DNA from: Marinobacter pelagius
GTDB taxonomy: Bacteria > Pseudomonadota > Gammaproteobacteria > Pseudomonadales > Oleiphilaceae
Length of the DNA stretch: 64,000 bases
NCBI RefSeq assembly: GCF_900114925.1
Contig: NZ_FOUR01000003.1
Span: 62,001-126,000, forward strand
Direction: 5' to 3'
Shown here: positions 1 through 11,063 of the stretch, in pieces
How the letters are laid out: each line of letters starts with the position of its first letter
Position numbering within the stretch: the first letter of the stretch is position 1
The notes under the pieces: generated by a model
Told to the model about the DNA's origin: nothing
Seen by the model: the letters and a program-made list of their open reading frames with translations, nothing else
The model's database searches: none
Made by a program: the position numbers and the translations under genes

Positions 1-493
1 TTTCTGAAGAGGCTTCCTCGAGCAGGGTCTTGAGCCGTTCCCGCTCGTTGTCGTCTTCGATGCGCTGGGAGATACCAATGTGACTGACGCCCGGCATGAA
101 CACCAGGTACCGGGACGGAATCGACAACTGGGTGGTGAGGCGGGCGCCCTTGGTGCCAATGGGGTCCTTGGTTACCTGCACCACCAGGGACTGGCCTTCC
201 CGCAGCAGGGTACGGATATCCGGGACAGTTTTAGGACCTTCGGTCAGTTCCTCTGCTCCGGACTGGCCGGTGATCACATCCGAGGCGTGGATAAAGGCGG
301 CGCGTTCCAGGCCAATATCGACGAACGCGGCCTCCATGCCCGGCAGCACGCGGACAACCTTGCCCTTGTAGATGTTGCCCACGATGCCCTTGCGGCTGGT
401 GCGCTCGATGTAGGCCTCCTGCAACATGCCGTTTTCCACCAGGGCGACCCGGGTTTCCACCGGCGTAACGTTGATCAGGATTTCTTCACTCAT
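1..493 (-). CDS. rng: Ribonuclease G, N-terminal part (runs off window)
   Basis: RNase G is an endoribonuclease of the RNase E/G family that processes the 5' end of 16S rRNA and degrades some mRNAs. Only about 164 codons are present. Translation from ATG 493 reads MSEEILINVTPVETRVALVENG, then an S1-type RNA-binding segment (IYKGKVVRVLPGMEAAFVDIG, about residues 40-65). The catalytic and zinc-link regions lie outside the window. The start codon overlaps the maf stop as ATGA, so maf and rng are translationally coupled. The mreBCD-maf-rng order is standard in pseudomonads and relatives. Identity is secure; only completeness is unknown. Confidence 0.93.
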   Translation of the reverse strand, partial: MSEEILINVTPVETRVALVENGMLQEAYIERTSRKGIVGNIYKGKVVRVLPGMEAAFVDIGLERAAFIHASDVITGQSGAEELTEGPKTVPDIRTLLREGQSLVVQVTKDPIGTKGARLTTQLSIPSRYLVFMPGVSHIGISQRIEDDNERERLKTLLEEASSE

Positions 494-1092
494 TCTTGGC
501 TCTCCAGACTGCTTGGCCAGTTCGTCCATACCGGGAAGCCGGCCTGGGCCAGAAGTTCGGCGGTCTGCTGCAACGGCAGTCCGACCACGGCGCTGTAACT
601 TCCCCTGAGTTCCTTCACAAAAATACCACCAAGACCCTGGATTCCATAACTTCCGGCCTTGTCCATGGGCTCCCCACTGGCAACATAGGCGTTGATCTCG
701 TCCCCGCCAAGTTTCCGGAACTGTACATCAGTGACCACCAGGCAGGATCGGCACTGCCCGCGGTGTGCCAGCGCCACTGCGGTCATCACCTGATGAACCT
801 CGCCCGAGAGCCGCGCCAGGGTGGCGCAGGCATCAGTCCGGTTCACCGGCTTACCCAGGATCTCTCCGCCGAGGACCACCGACGTATCGGAACCAATAAC
901 CAGTGCCTCCGGGTGCTCCGCGGCCACCGCCAGGGCTTTTTCCCTGGCCAGACGCTCGACGTAGGCTTCGGCCGACTCGGCCGGTTCCGGGGTTTCGTCC
1001 ACATCGGCCGGCCGGGTTGTGAAGTCCAGCCCGATCTGCTTCAGCAGTTCCGCCCGGCGCGGTGAGGCGGAGGCAAGAATGAGGTGCGACAT
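490..1092 (-). CDS. maf: Maf-family nucleoside triphosphate pyrophosphatase (YhdE type)
   Basis: Maf proteins hydrolyse non-canonical or pyrimidine nucleoside triphosphates to monophosphate and pyrophosphate, as house-cleaning enzymes linked to septum control. The 200-aa product has the N-terminal signature LASASPRRAELL (residues 5-16), the VDETP segment near residue 31 and the conserved IGSDTSVV block near residue 66. The family is usually 190-205 aa, so it is full length. It lies 2 nt downstream of mreD and overlaps rng by 4 nt, as the fourth gene of the mre operon. The dTTP/UTP-specific YhdE assignment rests on synteny with mreD and rng, not on a residue test. Confidence 0.92.
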   Translation of the reverse strand: MSHLILASASPRRAELLKQIGLDFTTRPADVDETPEPAESAEAYVERLAREKALAVAAEHPEALVIGSDTSVVLGGEILGKPVNRTDACATLARLSGEVHQVMTAVALAHRGQCRSCLVVTDVQFRKLGGDEINAYVASGEPMDKAGSYGIQGLGGIFVKELRGSYSAVVGLPLQQTAELLAQAGFPVWTNWPSSLESQE

Positions 1093-1094
1093 CG

Positions 1095-1574
1095 CTAACC
1101 CAGTTTCCGGTTTATGTTATCAAGGAGTACACAGACCACCGGCCAGATCAAGGCACTGGTCGCGGCCGGCCAGAGGTAACCGAACCCGGAATCCCCTTCG
1201 GCCCCGAGCAGCTGCTTGATGAAATGCACCAGCATCTGGTTGATACCCAGCAACAGGAACACCATCAGACATTGCTGGGGCATGGGGTACATACGCAGGC
1301 GCTGGTGGATGGTCAGCACCAGGAAGGCAATCAGGCCCATGGCCAGGGCATTCACGCCCAGGGGGGTCGCTTCGAGCACATCCAGCAGCAGCCCCAGAAA
1401 CCAGGCCAGGAGAATGCCGAACTGGGCGGGGGCCCGGAAGGTCCAGTAAAACACCACCAGACCCAGCCACTCGGGACGGAACTCGAACCAGCCCACCGGG
1501 AACAGGGAGATGCTCAGCACCAGAGCCAGCACCACGGATAGCACGAAGACCGGATAACTGATTACCGACAACAT
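1095..1574 (-). CDS. mreD: Rod shape-determining membrane protein MreD
   Basis: MreD is an inner-membrane part of the elongasome that works with MreC, MreB, RodA and PBP2 to place side-wall peptidoglycan synthesis. The 159-aa product is almost wholly hydrophobic, with about five predicted membrane spans, and carries the family-typical PLGVNALAM stretch near residue 73. Length matches the family (about 160 aa). Its ATG shares one base with the mreC stop codon (TGATG), so translation is probably coupled. Sequence conservation in MreD is low, and the call relies partly on position between mreC and maf. Confidence 0.92.
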   Translation of the reverse strand: MLSVISYPVFVLSVVLALVLSISLFPVGWFEFRPEWLGLVVFYWTFRAPAQFGILLAWFLGLLLDVLEATPLGVNALAMGLIAFLVLTIHQRLRMYPMPQQCLMVFLLLGINQMLVHFIKQLLGAEGDSGFGYLWPAATSALIWPVVCVLLDNINRKLG

Positions 1575-2449
1575 CAGCTGTCCTCCCCGGATTCAGGAGC
1601 CTGGTCGGCGGTTTCTTCCGGCTCACTGGTCTCGGGCGGGAAAACCGCCAGGACCAGGCGGCTCTGGTTCAGCTCCGCCTTGGGGGTGGCCTGGATGGAA
1701 ACAAACGGCTCGCCCGGCTCCTTGTTGATTCGTGACACTTCGGCCACCGGATATCCCCGGGGGAAGCGACCACCGAGGCCCGAACTGACCAGCAGGTCGC
1801 CCTCGCGGATATCGGCAGTGTCCGGCACATGCACCAGTTCCAGGGATTCCGGATTGCCGGTACCCAGCAGGACCGCCCTCAGGCCGTTGCGGACCACTTC
1901 CACCGGCACCGCGTGGCTGCTATCGGAGACCAGCAACACCCTGGAGGTGATCTGGCTCGCCTGCACCACCTGCCCCATCAGACCCTGGGCATCAAGGATC
2001 GCCTGACCCGGATTGACGCCGTCACTCAGGCCCTTGTTGATAATGATTTCATGGGAGAAGGGGTCGGGCGACACGCCCACCACTTCGCCAACAATGACTC
2101 GATCATCCAGCACTTCCGAGGAATTCATCAGCCGGCGCAGTTCGTTATTTTCGGAGGCCAGTGCCGCGTACTTGAGGGCACGACGCTCGAGGATGAGCAG
2201 GCGCGCGCGGAGGTCTTCGTTTTCCTGCTGGAGGTCTTCTTTAGACACGAAAAGACCGGAAAACCAGTCGCTGAATTCGTAGGGGGCATTGCCCAGCCAG
2301 TACACGGGGGCAAGACCGGTGGCAATGGTACTGCGCACCGATGAGAGCTTGTCAAAACGAGCATCGGCAACGATTAACGCTGCCGATACCAGTATGATCA
2401 GGAAGAGTCTGAACCCCGGTACGGGGCCCTGGACAAAGATGGTTTTAAT
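1574..2449 (-). CDS. mreC: Rod shape-determining protein MreC, probable ATT start
   Basis: MreC is a bitopic periplasmic scaffold of the elongasome. From ATT 2449 the 291-aa product starts KTIFVQGPVPGF, has a membrane span at about residues 13-30, a coiled coil at about 60-105 and the paired beta-barrel MreC domain (DGVNPGQ, SSGLGGRFPRGYP). Escherichia coli MreC begins MKPIFSRGP, so the ATT codon aligns with its initiator Met. A strong GGAGG (2457-2461) ends 7 nt before ATT. The only downstream candidate, GTG 2338, would remove the membrane anchor and has no ribosome-binding site. CTG 2455 abuts the GGAGG too closely. The gene lies 20 nt after mreB and touches mreD. Confidence 0.9.
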   Translation of the reverse strand: MKTIFVQGPVPGFRLFLIILVSAALIVADARFDKLSSVRSTIATGLAPVYWLGNAPYEFSDWFSGLFVSKEDLQQENEDLRARLLILERRALKYAALASENNELRRLMNSSEVLDDRVIVGEVVGVSPDPFSHEIIINKGLSDGVNPGQAILDAQGLMGQVVQASQITSRVLLVSDSSHAVPVEVVRNGLRAVLLGTGNPESLELVHVPDTADIREGDLLVSSGLGGRFPRGYPVAEVSRINKEPGEPFVSIQATPKAELNQSRLVLAVFPPETSEPEETADQAPESGEDS

Positions 2450-2469
2450 GGCCAGTCCTCCCCACGGGC

Positions 2470-3855
<1,386 letters not shown>

Positions 3856-3920
3856 TCAACCCGGAAGCACAGGCACCGACTCGACTTTTCATTAAATAAT
3901 CTTCACAGACTGGAGGCCAC

Positions 3921-4208
3921 GTGAGCATTTCCCGCGAGGACATTGAAAAAGTTGCCGTGCTCGCCCGCATCAAGGTGGACGACGAGCAGGTTTCGGCACT
4001 GGAGAAGGATCTGGGCAACATTCTGGATCTGGTGGATCAGCTGAGTGCCGCAGATACCGATTCCGTGGAGCCGATGGCGCATCCGCTGGATGCGGTTCAG
4101 CGGTTGCGGCCGGATGAGGTGACCGAGACCAATCAGCGGGAGGCGTTCCAGGCGATCGCGCCGGCGACCGAGGACGGTCTGTATCTGGTTCCGAAGGTTA
4201 TTGAGTGA
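3921..4208 (+). CDS. gatC: Asp-tRNA(Asn)/Glu-tRNA(Gln) amidotransferase subunit C
   Basis: GatC is the small stabilising subunit of the GatCAB amidotransferase, which converts Glu-tRNA(Gln) or Asp-tRNA(Asn) to the amidated form. The 95-aa product starts at GTG 3921 (MSISREDIEKVAVLARIKV), with TGGAGG at 3911-3916. The family pattern VAxLARI near residue 11 and DxVEPMAHPLD near residue 48 are present. It is the first gene of gatC-gatA-gatB, 57 nt ahead of gatA. GatCAB implies that this organism charges Gln and/or Asn at least partly by the indirect route. Confidence 0.95.
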   Translation: MSISREDIEKVAVLARIKVDDEQVSALEKDLGNILDLVDQLSAADTDSVEPMAHPLDAVQRLRPDEVTETNQREAFQAIAPATEDGLYLVPKVIE

Positions 4209-4265
4209 CCCCGGGCGGGAATCAATCATCGGACCATCTGACGACCAGCGATTTCAGGATTCATC

Positions 4266-5723
4266 ATGCATAACAAGTCTGTAGCAGAGCTTTCCCGAGA
4301 ACTGGAAAGCGGCAAGATCTCCAGTGTGGAGCTGACCCAGCAGTTCCTGGACCGTCTTAAGCAGGAAGACGGCAAGTACAACAGCTTTATTACCATCACC
4401 GAAGAGCAGGCGCTGGCCGAGGCCAAAGCGGCTGATGAGCTGCGGGCTGCTGGCAAGGCGACGGCCTGGACCGGGGTGCCTTTTGCCCACAAGGACATTT
4501 TCTGTACCAACGGCGTTCGCACCACCTGTGGCTCGAAGATGCTGGAGAACTTCGTGCCGCCGTACGATGCGACGGTGACCGAGAAGTTCCGGCAGGCCGG
4601 CGCGGTGTGTCTGGGCAAGACCAATATGGACGAATTCGCCATGGGCTCGTCCAACGAGTCCAGCTATTTTGGTGCCGTGACCAACCCGTGGGGCCTGTCT
4701 TCCGGTGAGAAGCGGGTGCCGGGTGGTTCGTCCGGTGGTTCAGCGGCGGCGGTGGCGGCGCGTCTGGTGCCGGCAGCTACGGCAACCGATACCGGCGGTT
4801 CGATTCGCCAGCCGGCGGCATTGTGTGGTGTGACCGGCCTGAAGCCGACCTATGGCCGGGTGTCCCGTTACGGCATGATTGCCTTTGCCTCTTCCCTGGA
4901 CCAGGGCGGCTCGATGGCGCGCACCGCCGAGGACAACGCGCTGATGCTGAACGTGATGGCGGGATTTGATCCGAAGGATTCCACGTCCATCGATCGGGAG
5001 GTGCCGGATTACACCGCCACCCTAAACGAGCCATTGAAAGGCCTGAAGATCGGGCTGCCGAAGGAATACTTTACCGACCAGCTGTCTCCGGCGATGGAGG
5101 AGCAGGTTCGCAATGCGGTGAAGGAATACGAGAAGCTGGGCGCGACGGTGAAGGAAGTATCCCTGCCGAACGCGAAGCTGGCGATTGCGGCCTATTACGT
5201 GATCGCGCCGGCGGAGGCCTCCGCCAACCTGTCCCGGTTTGACGGTGTGCGCTATGGCTACCGCTGCGAGGATCCGAAGGATCTGATGGACATGTATACC
5301 CGGACCCGCGCCGAAGGTTTCGGGGCCGAGGTGAAGCGCCGGATCCTGGTGGGCACCTATGCCCTCTCCCACGGTTACTACGATGCCTATTACCTGAAGG
5401 CCCAGAAGGTACGGCGGCTCATCCAGCAGGATTTCGCCAATGCCTTCAAGGAAGTGGATGTGCTGATGAGCCCCACCTCCCCGTCTCCGGCATTCGTTCA
5501 GGGTGAAAAGACCAACGATCCGGTCACCATGTATCTGGAGGACATTTTCACCATCGCGATCAACCTCGCGGGGCTGCCGGCCATGTCCGTGCCGGCCGGT
5601 TTTGTCGACGGGTTGCCGGTTGGCCTGCAGATCATCGGTGACTACTTTGCCGAAGCCCGGCTGCTGAATGCCGCCCACCAGTTCCAGCAGGTGACCGACT
5701 GGCACCAGCGTGAACCGAAATAA
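4266..5723 (+). CDS. gatA: Glutamyl-tRNA(Gln) amidotransferase subunit A
   Basis: GatA is the amidase-signature subunit that releases ammonia from glutamine for transfer by GatB. The 485-aa product is the usual family length. The Ser-cisSer-Lys triad is visible: Lys in AHKDIFC (about residue 76), the glycine/serine motif [10 protein letters not shown] (about 153-162) and the nucleophile Ser in TGGSIRQPA (about residue 179). It lies between gatC and gatB; its 3' end is 22 nt from the gatB start, so the three genes form an operon. No unusual features were seen. Confidence 0.97.
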   Translation: MHNKSVAELSRELESGKISSVELTQQFLDRLKQEDGKYNSFITITEEQALAEAKAADELRAAGKATAWTGVPFAHKDIFCTNGVRTTCGSKMLENFVPPYDATVTEKFRQAGAVCLGKTNMDEFAMGSSNESSYFGAVTNPWGLSSGEKRVPGGSSGGSAAAVAARLVPAATATDTGGSIRQPAALCGVTGLKPTYGRVSRYGMIAFASSLDQGGSMARTAEDNALMLNVMAGFDPKDSTSIDREVPDYTATLNEPLKGLKIGLPKEYFTDQLSPAMEEQVRNAVKEYEKLGATVKEVSLPNAKLAIAAYYVIAPAEASANLSRFDGVRYGYRCEDPKDLMDMYTRTRAEGFGAEVKRRILVGTYALSHGYYDAYYLKAQKVRRLIQQDFANAFKEVDVLMSPTSPSPAFVQGEKTNDPVTMYLEDIFTIAINLAGLPAMSVPAGFVDGLPVGLQIIGDYFAEARLLNAAHQFQQVTDWHQREPK

Positions 5724-5745
5724 GCCCGAGAGAGGAGACGAACAC

Positions 5746-7212
5746 ATGCAGTGGGATATCGTGATCGGGCTGGAAATTCACGTTCAGCTCGCCACCCAAA
5801 CCAAGATCTTTTCCGGCTCCAGCACCGCTTACGGTGCCGAGCCCAACACCCAGGCCAACGCCGTTGACCTGGCCATGCCGGGCACCCTGCCGGTACCGAA
5901 CGAGAACGCCTTCCGCTACGCGGTGATGTTCGGCCTGGCGGTGAACGCCGAAATCGGCCGCCGCTCGGTCTTCGAGCGCAAGAACTACTTCTACCCGGAC
6001 CTGCCCAAGGGCTACCAGACCACCCAGCTGGAGCAGCCGATTGTCGGCCCCGGGTATGTGGATGTGGACCTGGCCAACGGCGAGACCAAGCGGGTGCGTA
6101 TTCATCACGCCCACCTGGAAGAGGACGCCGGCAAGTCCCTGCACGAAACTTTTTTTGACGAGCTCGGCCACGGCATGTCCGGCATCGACCTGAACCGGGC
6201 CGGCACGCCGCTGATCGAGGTGGTCACCGAGCCGGATATGAACAGCGCCGAGGAAGCGGTCGCGTTCGCGAAAAAGCTGCACAGCATCGTGACCTCCCTG
6301 GGCATCTGCGACGGCGATATGTCCCAGGGCTCCATGCGTTTTGACGTCAACATCTCCCTCAAGCCCAAGGGCTCCGACCAGCTCGGCACCCGCACCGAGA
6401 CCAAGAACCTGAACTCGTTCCGGTTCATGGAACAGGCCATCGCCCATGAGGTGGAGCGGCAGATGGACATCCTGGAAGACGGCGGCCGCATCATCCAGGA
6501 AACCCGCCTGTACAACGGCGACCGCGACGAGTCCCGGTCCATGCGGACCAAAGAGGAAGCCAACGACTATCGTTACTTCCCCTGCCCGGATCTGTTGCCG
6601 GTGGTGATTGACGATGACTTCATCGAAGACGCCCGCCAACGTCTGCCGGAACTGCCGGACGCCCGCAAGGCCCGTTTCAAGGAGCAGTACGGCCTGAACG
6701 ACTACGACGCCGGACTGCTATCCGGTGACGCGAAGCTGGCTGCGTTCTTCGAGGAAACGGTTGAGCACGGCAAGGATGCAAAACTGGCCGCCAACTGGAT
6801 CCAGGGCGAGTTTTCGGCCCGCCTGAACGCGGAAGAGAAGACAGTCGCCGAATCACCGATTACCGGGGCTCAGCTGGGCGATCTGGTGGTGCGCATTGCC
6901 GATAACACGGTTTCTTCCGCTGGCGCAAAGAAGGTATTCGAGGCGCTTTGGACCGGCGAGAATGACAATGTGGACGCCATCATTGATGCCAAGGGTCTGA
7001 AGCAGGTGTCTGACACCGGTGCCCTGGAGGCCATGGTAGACGAGGTTCTGGCGGGCATGCCGGATCAGGTGGCCCAGTACCAGAATGAGGAAGATCCCAA
7101 GAAGCGCAAGAAGATGCTTGGTGGCTTTATGGGGCCATTGATGAAAGCCTCTAAAGGTCAGGGGAACCCGAAGCTCTTTAACGAGATTCTTGTTGAGAAG
7201 CTTGGGGGGTAA
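5746..7212 (+). CDS. gatB: Glutamyl-tRNA(Gln) amidotransferase subunit B
   Basis: GatB phosphorylates the mischarged aminoacyl end and transfers ammonia to it. The start ATG 5746 ([15 protein letters not shown]) is preceded by AGAGGAGA and matches family N-termini; a GTG further upstream at 5710 overlaps gatA and is not preferred. The 488-aa product has the cradle domain signature [16 protein letters not shown] near residue 160, [10 protein letters not shown] near residue 218 and a C-terminal tRNA-binding tail ([19 protein letters not shown]). It is the last gene of gatCAB. The 500-bp spacer to rimO holds two giant hairpins. Confidence 0.97.
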   Translation: MQWDIVIGLEIHVQLATQTKIFSGSSTAYGAEPNTQANAVDLAMPGTLPVPNENAFRYAVMFGLAVNAEIGRRSVFERKNYFYPDLPKGYQTTQLEQPIVGPGYVDVDLANGETKRVRIHHAHLEEDAGKSLHETFFDELGHGMSGIDLNRAGTPLIEVVTEPDMNSAEEAVAFAKKLHSIVTSLGICDGDMSQGSMRFDVNISLKPKGSDQLGTRTETKNLNSFRFMEQAIAHEVERQMDILEDGGRIIQETRLYNGDRDESRSMRTKEEANDYRYFPCPDLLPVVIDDDFIEDARQRLPELPDARKARFKEQYGLNDYDAGLLSGDAKLAAFFEETVEHGKDAKLAANWIQGEFSARLNAEEKTVAESPITGAQLGDLVVRIADNTVSSAGAKKVFEALWTGENDNVDAIIDAKGLKQVSDTGALEAMVDEVLAGMPDQVAQYQNEEDPKKRKKMLGGFMGPLMKASKGQGNPKLFNEILVEKLGG

Positions 7213-7276
7213 TCTGCTGGCTCTGGGTCGTGGTTTCTTGCTGCGGCCCTGGCCTTTCTGGTTTGGGGGTATCGCA

Positions 7277-7381
7277 CGGGTGGGGCAGGCCTTCCAAAAC
7301 CCGCTCCTTCGGCACGTCCCTGTGACGCTTGAGCTCCGCCATCCATGGCTCCGCACAGTTTTGGAAGGCCTGCCCCACCCG
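7277..7381. repeat. Giant hairpin element 2, core type A
   Basis: Perfect 24-bp inverted repeat (7277-7300 with 7358-7381) enclosing a 57-nt type A core that differs by only two bases from element 1. The arms (CGGGTGGGGCAGGCC...) differ from those of element 1 apart from the innermost TTCCAAAAC. It lies 64 nt after gatB in the convergent gatB/rimO spacer (7213-7714), which otherwise contains only element 3 and no recognisable gene. Confidence 0.9.
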
Positions 7382-7483
7382 CGCTTACCAAATTCAGAGT
7401 GATAGTCCCGAAAATCATGCCAGCGAAGGCGGCTCAATTTCTCTACGGCATTATGAAATGCTGACTATCACTGAAAGTTGCGA

Positions 7484-7672
7484 GGCCTTGGCGGGCGGTG
7501 CCTCCCAAAAATGTTGAAGGCCAAGGATGGCCTGAAACAAGCGCACATGGGCGAAGCAAACGTTTATGAAGCGAAGCTTCGTGTGCGGCTGAGCGACAGC
7601 AATCTGTGATTGCTGGCAGGACCCCGGAGGGGTGCTCGTAGCGGTTTTTGGGAGGCACCGCCCGCCAAGGCC
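7484..7672. repeat. Giant hairpin element 3, core type B with internal insertion
   Basis: Perfect 28-bp arms (7484-7511 with 7645-7672; GGCCTTGGCGGGCGG...) around an unusually long 133-nt core. The core starts TGTTGAAGGCCAAGGATGG and ends GTGCTCGTAGCGG like type B, but about 77 nt of extra sequence sits between CGCACATGG and GTGCTCGTAG. The insert carries its own small palindromes: GCGAAGCTTCG and CAGCAAT...ATTGCTG. It lies 42 nt beyond the rimO stop codon. Confidence 0.85.
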
Positions 7673-7714
7673 CTCCCGCAAAACCAGAAGGCTAGGAGCC
7701 CAGCCCGAGGCCAA

Positions 7715-9055
7715 CTATACCAAGTTGGCCCAAAGGTCGTGCTCGTCAGCATGCTCCACAACGGCCTGGACGATCTGACCGGGCGCCAAGTCAGTCTCGC
7801 CGTTAAGGTAAACCATGCCGTCGATCTCCGGAGCATCCGCCTTGGAGCGGCCGATGGCGCCTTCCTCGTCGACTTCGTCGATGAGAACGTCGATGGTCTT
7901 GCCGATTTTGGCCTGCAGACGGGCCGCTGAAATCTCGGCCTGCTTGGCCATGAAACGGGCCAGGCGCTCTTCTTTTACATCCTCCGGAACCGCACCTTCC
8001 AGTTCGTTGGCCCTGGCACCTTCCACCGGGCTGTAGGTAAACGCACCCACGCGGTCGAGCTGGGCTTCGTCGAGCCAATCCAGCAGGTACTGGAAATCTT
8101 CCTCGGTTTCGCCCGGGAAGCCGACAATGAAGGTGGAACGGATGGTCAGTTCCGGGCAGATTTCCCGCCACTTCCTGATGCGCTCCAGGGTCTTGCTGTC
8201 ATGGGCCGGGCGTTTCATGGCCTTGAGCACTTTCGGGCTGGCGTGCTGGAACGGGATGTCCAGGTACGGCAGGATCTTGCCTTCGGCCATCAGCGGGATG
8301 ATGTCGTCCACGTGCGGGTATGGGTAGACGTAGTGCAGGCGTACCCAGACGCCCAGCTCACCCAGGGCCTCGCACAGGGCCTGCATTTTGGTCTTCAGCG
8401 GACGACCCTGCCAGAAACCGGTGCGGTACTTGATATCCACACCGTAGGCGGAGGTGTCCTGGGAGATGACCAGCAACTCCTTCACGCCGGCATCTACCAG
8501 GCGCTTGGCCTCGTCCATCACGTCCCCGATCGGGCGGCTGACCAGGTCGCCGCGCATGGACGGGATGATGCAGAAGGTGCAGCGGTGGTTACAGCCTTCG
8601 GAAATCTTCAGGTAGGCGTAATGCCGCGGGGTCAGTTTGATGCCCTGGGGCGGAACCAGGTCCACGAAGGGGTCGTGTTCTTTCTTCGGGGGCACGTACT
8701 GGTGAACGGCGCCAACGACCTCTTCATAGGCATGGGGACCGGAGACGGCCAGCACGCCGGGATGGGTTTCGCGGATTTTGTCCGCTTCCACGCCCATGCA
8801 ACCGGTGACGATGACTTTGCCGTTTTCGTTGATGGCCTCGCCGATGGCATCCAGGGATTCCTGCTTGGCCGCGTCGATGAAGCCGCAGGTGTTGACGACG
8901 ACAATATCGGCATCGTCGTAGGTGGGCACCACATCGTAGCCGTCCAGGCGAAGCTGGGTCAGGATGCGTTCGGAGTCCACCAGGGCTTTCGGGCAACCCA
9001 GGCTGATGAAGCCTACTTTGCCGCCGGTGGCGGCCGTTTCAGTTTTGTCGGTCAT
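7715..9055 (-). CDS. rimO: Ribosomal protein uS12 methylthiotransferase RimO
   Basis: RimO is a radical-SAM enzyme that methylthiolates Asp89 (E. coli numbering) of ribosomal protein S12. From ATG 9055 ([12 protein letters not shown]) the product is 446 aa. It has the N-terminal UPF0004 domain ([26 protein letters not shown]; three cluster-binding Cys), the radical-SAM motif CNHRCTFC near residue 155 and a C-terminal TRAM region. The [12 protein letters not shown] signature distinguishes RimO from MiaB, which is also in this window at 15265. A 14-codon upstream extension is in frame but not supported. It is monocistronic as far as seen. Confidence 0.96.
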   Translation of the reverse strand: MTDKTETAATGGKVGFISLGCPKALVDSERILTQLRLDGYDVVPTYDDADIVVVNTCGFIDAAKQESLDAIGEAINENGKVIVTGCMGVEADKIRETHPGVLAVSGPHAYEEVVGAVHQYVPPKKEHDPFVDLVPPQGIKLTPRHYAYLKISEGCNHRCTFCIIPSMRGDLVSRPIGDVMDEAKRLVDAGVKELLVISQDTSAYGVDIKYRTGFWQGRPLKTKMQALCEALGELGVWVRLHYVYPYPHVDDIIPLMAEGKILPYLDIPFQHASPKVLKAMKRPAHDSKTLERIRKWREICPELTIRSTFIVGFPGETEEDFQYLLDWLDEAQLDRVGAFTYSPVEGARANELEGAVPEDVKEERLARFMAKQAEISAARLQAKIGKTIDVLIDEVDEEGAIGRSKADAPEIDGMVYLNGETDLAPGQIVQAVVEHADEHDLWANLV

Positions 9056-9298
9056 AGCGTCTACAGGAATTCCCGGAGCGGCATATCGCCCCTGCAATGA
9101 ATGAAAGCGCGTAGTTTACCCCACGACAGCGCCGGACTGCAGCCGGGCCGGTGGAATCTACGGATCCGGTGCCAGAATTTTGACGTCTAACGCAGAACGA
9201 TTTCACAAAACTGCCATGATATGCGTCAGGTGTCTTGCTGTTCACATTTTAAACACATAGAATCTCGAACGCTTAAGTGTTTTTTCTGGAAGGATTTT

Positions 9299-9763
9299 AT
9301 GGGAAAGGCAGCCTCTTTTAAGACCAATCAGGCCAGAAGAGTAAGAATGAAAACAACAGCCGCAAAACCCAACCTGCGCAACCAGCAGCGCGTTGATGTC
9401 TCGACGGAAATCACCATTGAAAAGCCCGATGGTGAATGCCTGACCTGTTCGGTCGCCAACCTCTCCCGCAGCGGCGTGATGATTTCCTGCACGGAAGAAA
9501 CCGTAAAGCAGCTCATACCCGGCCGGAAAGTGCCCGCTCCGGGCCACTGGATTCCAGTAAAAACCCGGTTTGCCGTACCTGTGTTGCCCACTCAACCGGT
9601 TTCCGTTATTGCCGAAGGCAGCATCGTGAATATGCGCCGGGTTGCGCGGGATGAATTCCATCTCGGCATCCAGTTCGCCGAATTCGAAGGTAACGGTTTC
9701 GACTACCTGGACCGCTACGTCTCGAAACTCCTGGCCGACAGCCGCAAGCCTGCAGAGGCTTGA
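9299..9763 (+). CDS. PilZ-domain protein, probable c-di-GMP receptor
   Basis: The 154-aa product carries one PilZ domain. The two c-di-GMP-binding elements are seen as NQQRVDVST (RxxxR-like, about residue 36, but with the second Arg replaced) and NLSRSGVMI (D/NxSxxG, about residue 63). Such proteins transmit c-di-GMP to motility, pili or exopolysaccharide targets; the partner here is unknown. ATG 9299 was chosen because GGAAGG lies 5 nt upstream; ATG 9347 (MKTTAAKP) is the alternative. No linked flagellar or pilus gene lies nearby. The incomplete RxxxR means nucleotide binding is not assured. Confidence 0.75.
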   Translation: MGKAASFKTNQARRVRMKTTAAKPNLRNQQRVDVSTEITIEKPDGECLTCSVANLSRSGVMISCTEETVKQLIPGRKVPAPGHWIPVKTRFAVPVLPTQPVSVIAEGSIVNMRRVARDEFHLGIQFAEFEGNGFDYLDRYVSKLLADSRKPAEA

Positions 9764-9920
9764 GAGCACCATTCTGGACCACTCAAGACACGGATGAACG
9801 CTATATTTTTATAGCTTGATATTCTAGTCGCACTTCTTTTTATGCCATTGCCGGCTTGTTATAGTTGCAAAACGTAACTGCACAGCCACCTACGACGCCC
9901 TGCGTCGGCAATGGATGATC

Positions 9921-10829
9921 ATGACCACATATAACCTCACGCACCTGAAACAGCTGGAAGCGGAAAGCATCCACATTATCCGGGAAGTGGCCGCCGAGTT
10001 TGATAACCCGGTGATGCTCTACTCCATCGGGAAAGACTCCGCCGTGATGCTGCACCTGGCCCGCAAGGCGTTCTATCCGGGCAAGCCCCCCTTCCCCCTG
10101 ATGCACGTGGACACCACCTGGAAATTCCGGGACATGATCGACTTCCGGGATCGCAAGGTGAAGGAGTATGGTCTGGACCTGATCGTGCATATTAATGAGG
10201 AAGGTGTGAAACAGGGCATCGGCCCGTTTACCCACGGCAGCGCCAAGCACACCGACGTGATGAAGACCCAGTCCCTGAAGCAGGCCCTGGACAAGTACAA
10301 GTTCGACGCCGCGTTCGGCGGTGCCCGCCGGGACGAGGAGAAATCCCGCGCCAAGGAACGGGTCTATTCATTCCGGGATGAACATCACCGTTGGGACCCC
10401 AAGAACCAGCGCCCCGAGCTGTGGAATATCTACAACGGCAAGATCAACAAAGGCGAAAGCATCCGGGTGTTCCCGCTCTCAAACTGGACCGAGCTGGATA
10501 TCTGGCAGTACATCTATCTCGAGAACATCGAGATTGTACCCCTGTATTACGCCGCCAAGCGCCCGGTGGTGGAGCGCGACGGCACCCTGATCATGGTGGA
10601 CGACGACCGCATGCCTCTGAAGGAAGGTGAAGAGCCGATGATGAAATCGGTGCGCTTCCGCACCCTCGGCTGCTACCCGCTGACCGGCGCCATTGAGTCC
10701 GAAGCAAACACCCTGCCTGAGATCATCCAGGAAATGTTGCTGGCCACCAGTTCCGAACGCCAGGGTCGGGTGATTGACCATGACTCCGCGGGTTCGATGG
10801 AGCAGAAGAAGCGCGAAGGCTACTTCTAG
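9921..10829 (+). CDS. cysD: Sulfate adenylyltransferase subunit 2 (CysD)
   Basis: CysD is the catalytic ATP-sulfurylase subunit forming APS from sulfate and ATP, driven by GTP hydrolysis in CysN. From ATG 9921 ([16 protein letters not shown]) the product is 302 aa, the same as E. coli CysD; ATG 9915 is two codons upstream. The PP-loop SIGKDSAVM (about residue 37), HGSAKHTD and [15 protein letters not shown] are intact. It is followed by cysN after a 234-nt gap that holds four GGGGTCAGA palindromes, an unusual interruption of a normally tight operon. No CysB site could be identified with confidence. Confidence 0.97.
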   Translation: MTTYNLTHLKQLEAESIHIIREVAAEFDNPVMLYSIGKDSAVMLHLARKAFYPGKPPFPLMHVDTTWKFRDMIDFRDRKVKEYGLDLIVHINEEGVKQGIGPFTHGSAKHTDVMKTQSLKQALDKYKFDAAFGGARRDEEKSRAKERVYSFRDEHHRWDPKNQRPELWNIYNGKINKGESIRVFPLSNWTELDIWQYIYLENIEIVPLYYAAKRPVVERDGTLIMVDDDRMPLKEGEEPMMKSVRFRTLGCYPLTGAIESEANTLPEIIQEMLLATSSERQGRVIDHDSAGSMEQKKREGYF

Positions 10830-10840
10830 GAGCTGAACAT

Positions 10841-11038
10841 GGGGTCAGATGAAAGCCTTCATCTGACCCCGACTTAACGCCTGATCCGACTTCCAGGGGT
10901 CTGAAGAACTCGTTCTTCTGACCCAAGTTAGCGCCAGACTCCGAGTTGAAATCATGAAGATGGGGTCAGAAGAACGAGTTCTTCAGACCCCGGAGTTGAA
11001 TTGAAAATGGGGTCAGATGAGAGCCTTCATCTGACCCC
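10841..11038. repeat. REP-like palindrome cluster R1 (4 copies)
   Basis: Four 30-bp palindromes lie at 10841-10870, 10896-10925, 10962-10991 and 11009-11038. Copies 1 and 4 are TGA-type (GGGGTCAGATGA...TCATCTGACCCC, perfect). Copies 2 and 3 are AGAA-type (GGGGTCTGAAGAA...) in opposite orientation, with a T·T or A·A mismatch at the seventh base pair. The cluster fills the cysD-cysN gap. Confidence 0.9.
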
Positions 11039-11063
11039 GACTTTACCCAAAAGGGTTCCAAGC

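Noticed and set aside
1574-2338. mreC starting at GTG 2338
   Set aside because: This would remove the membrane anchor and has no ribosome-binding site. Homology to the E. coli N-terminus continues upstream to ATT 2449.
7213-7714. A gene in the 500-bp gatB-rimO spacer
   Set aside because: The spacer is largely taken up by hairpin elements 2 and 3; open frames there are short and palindromic.
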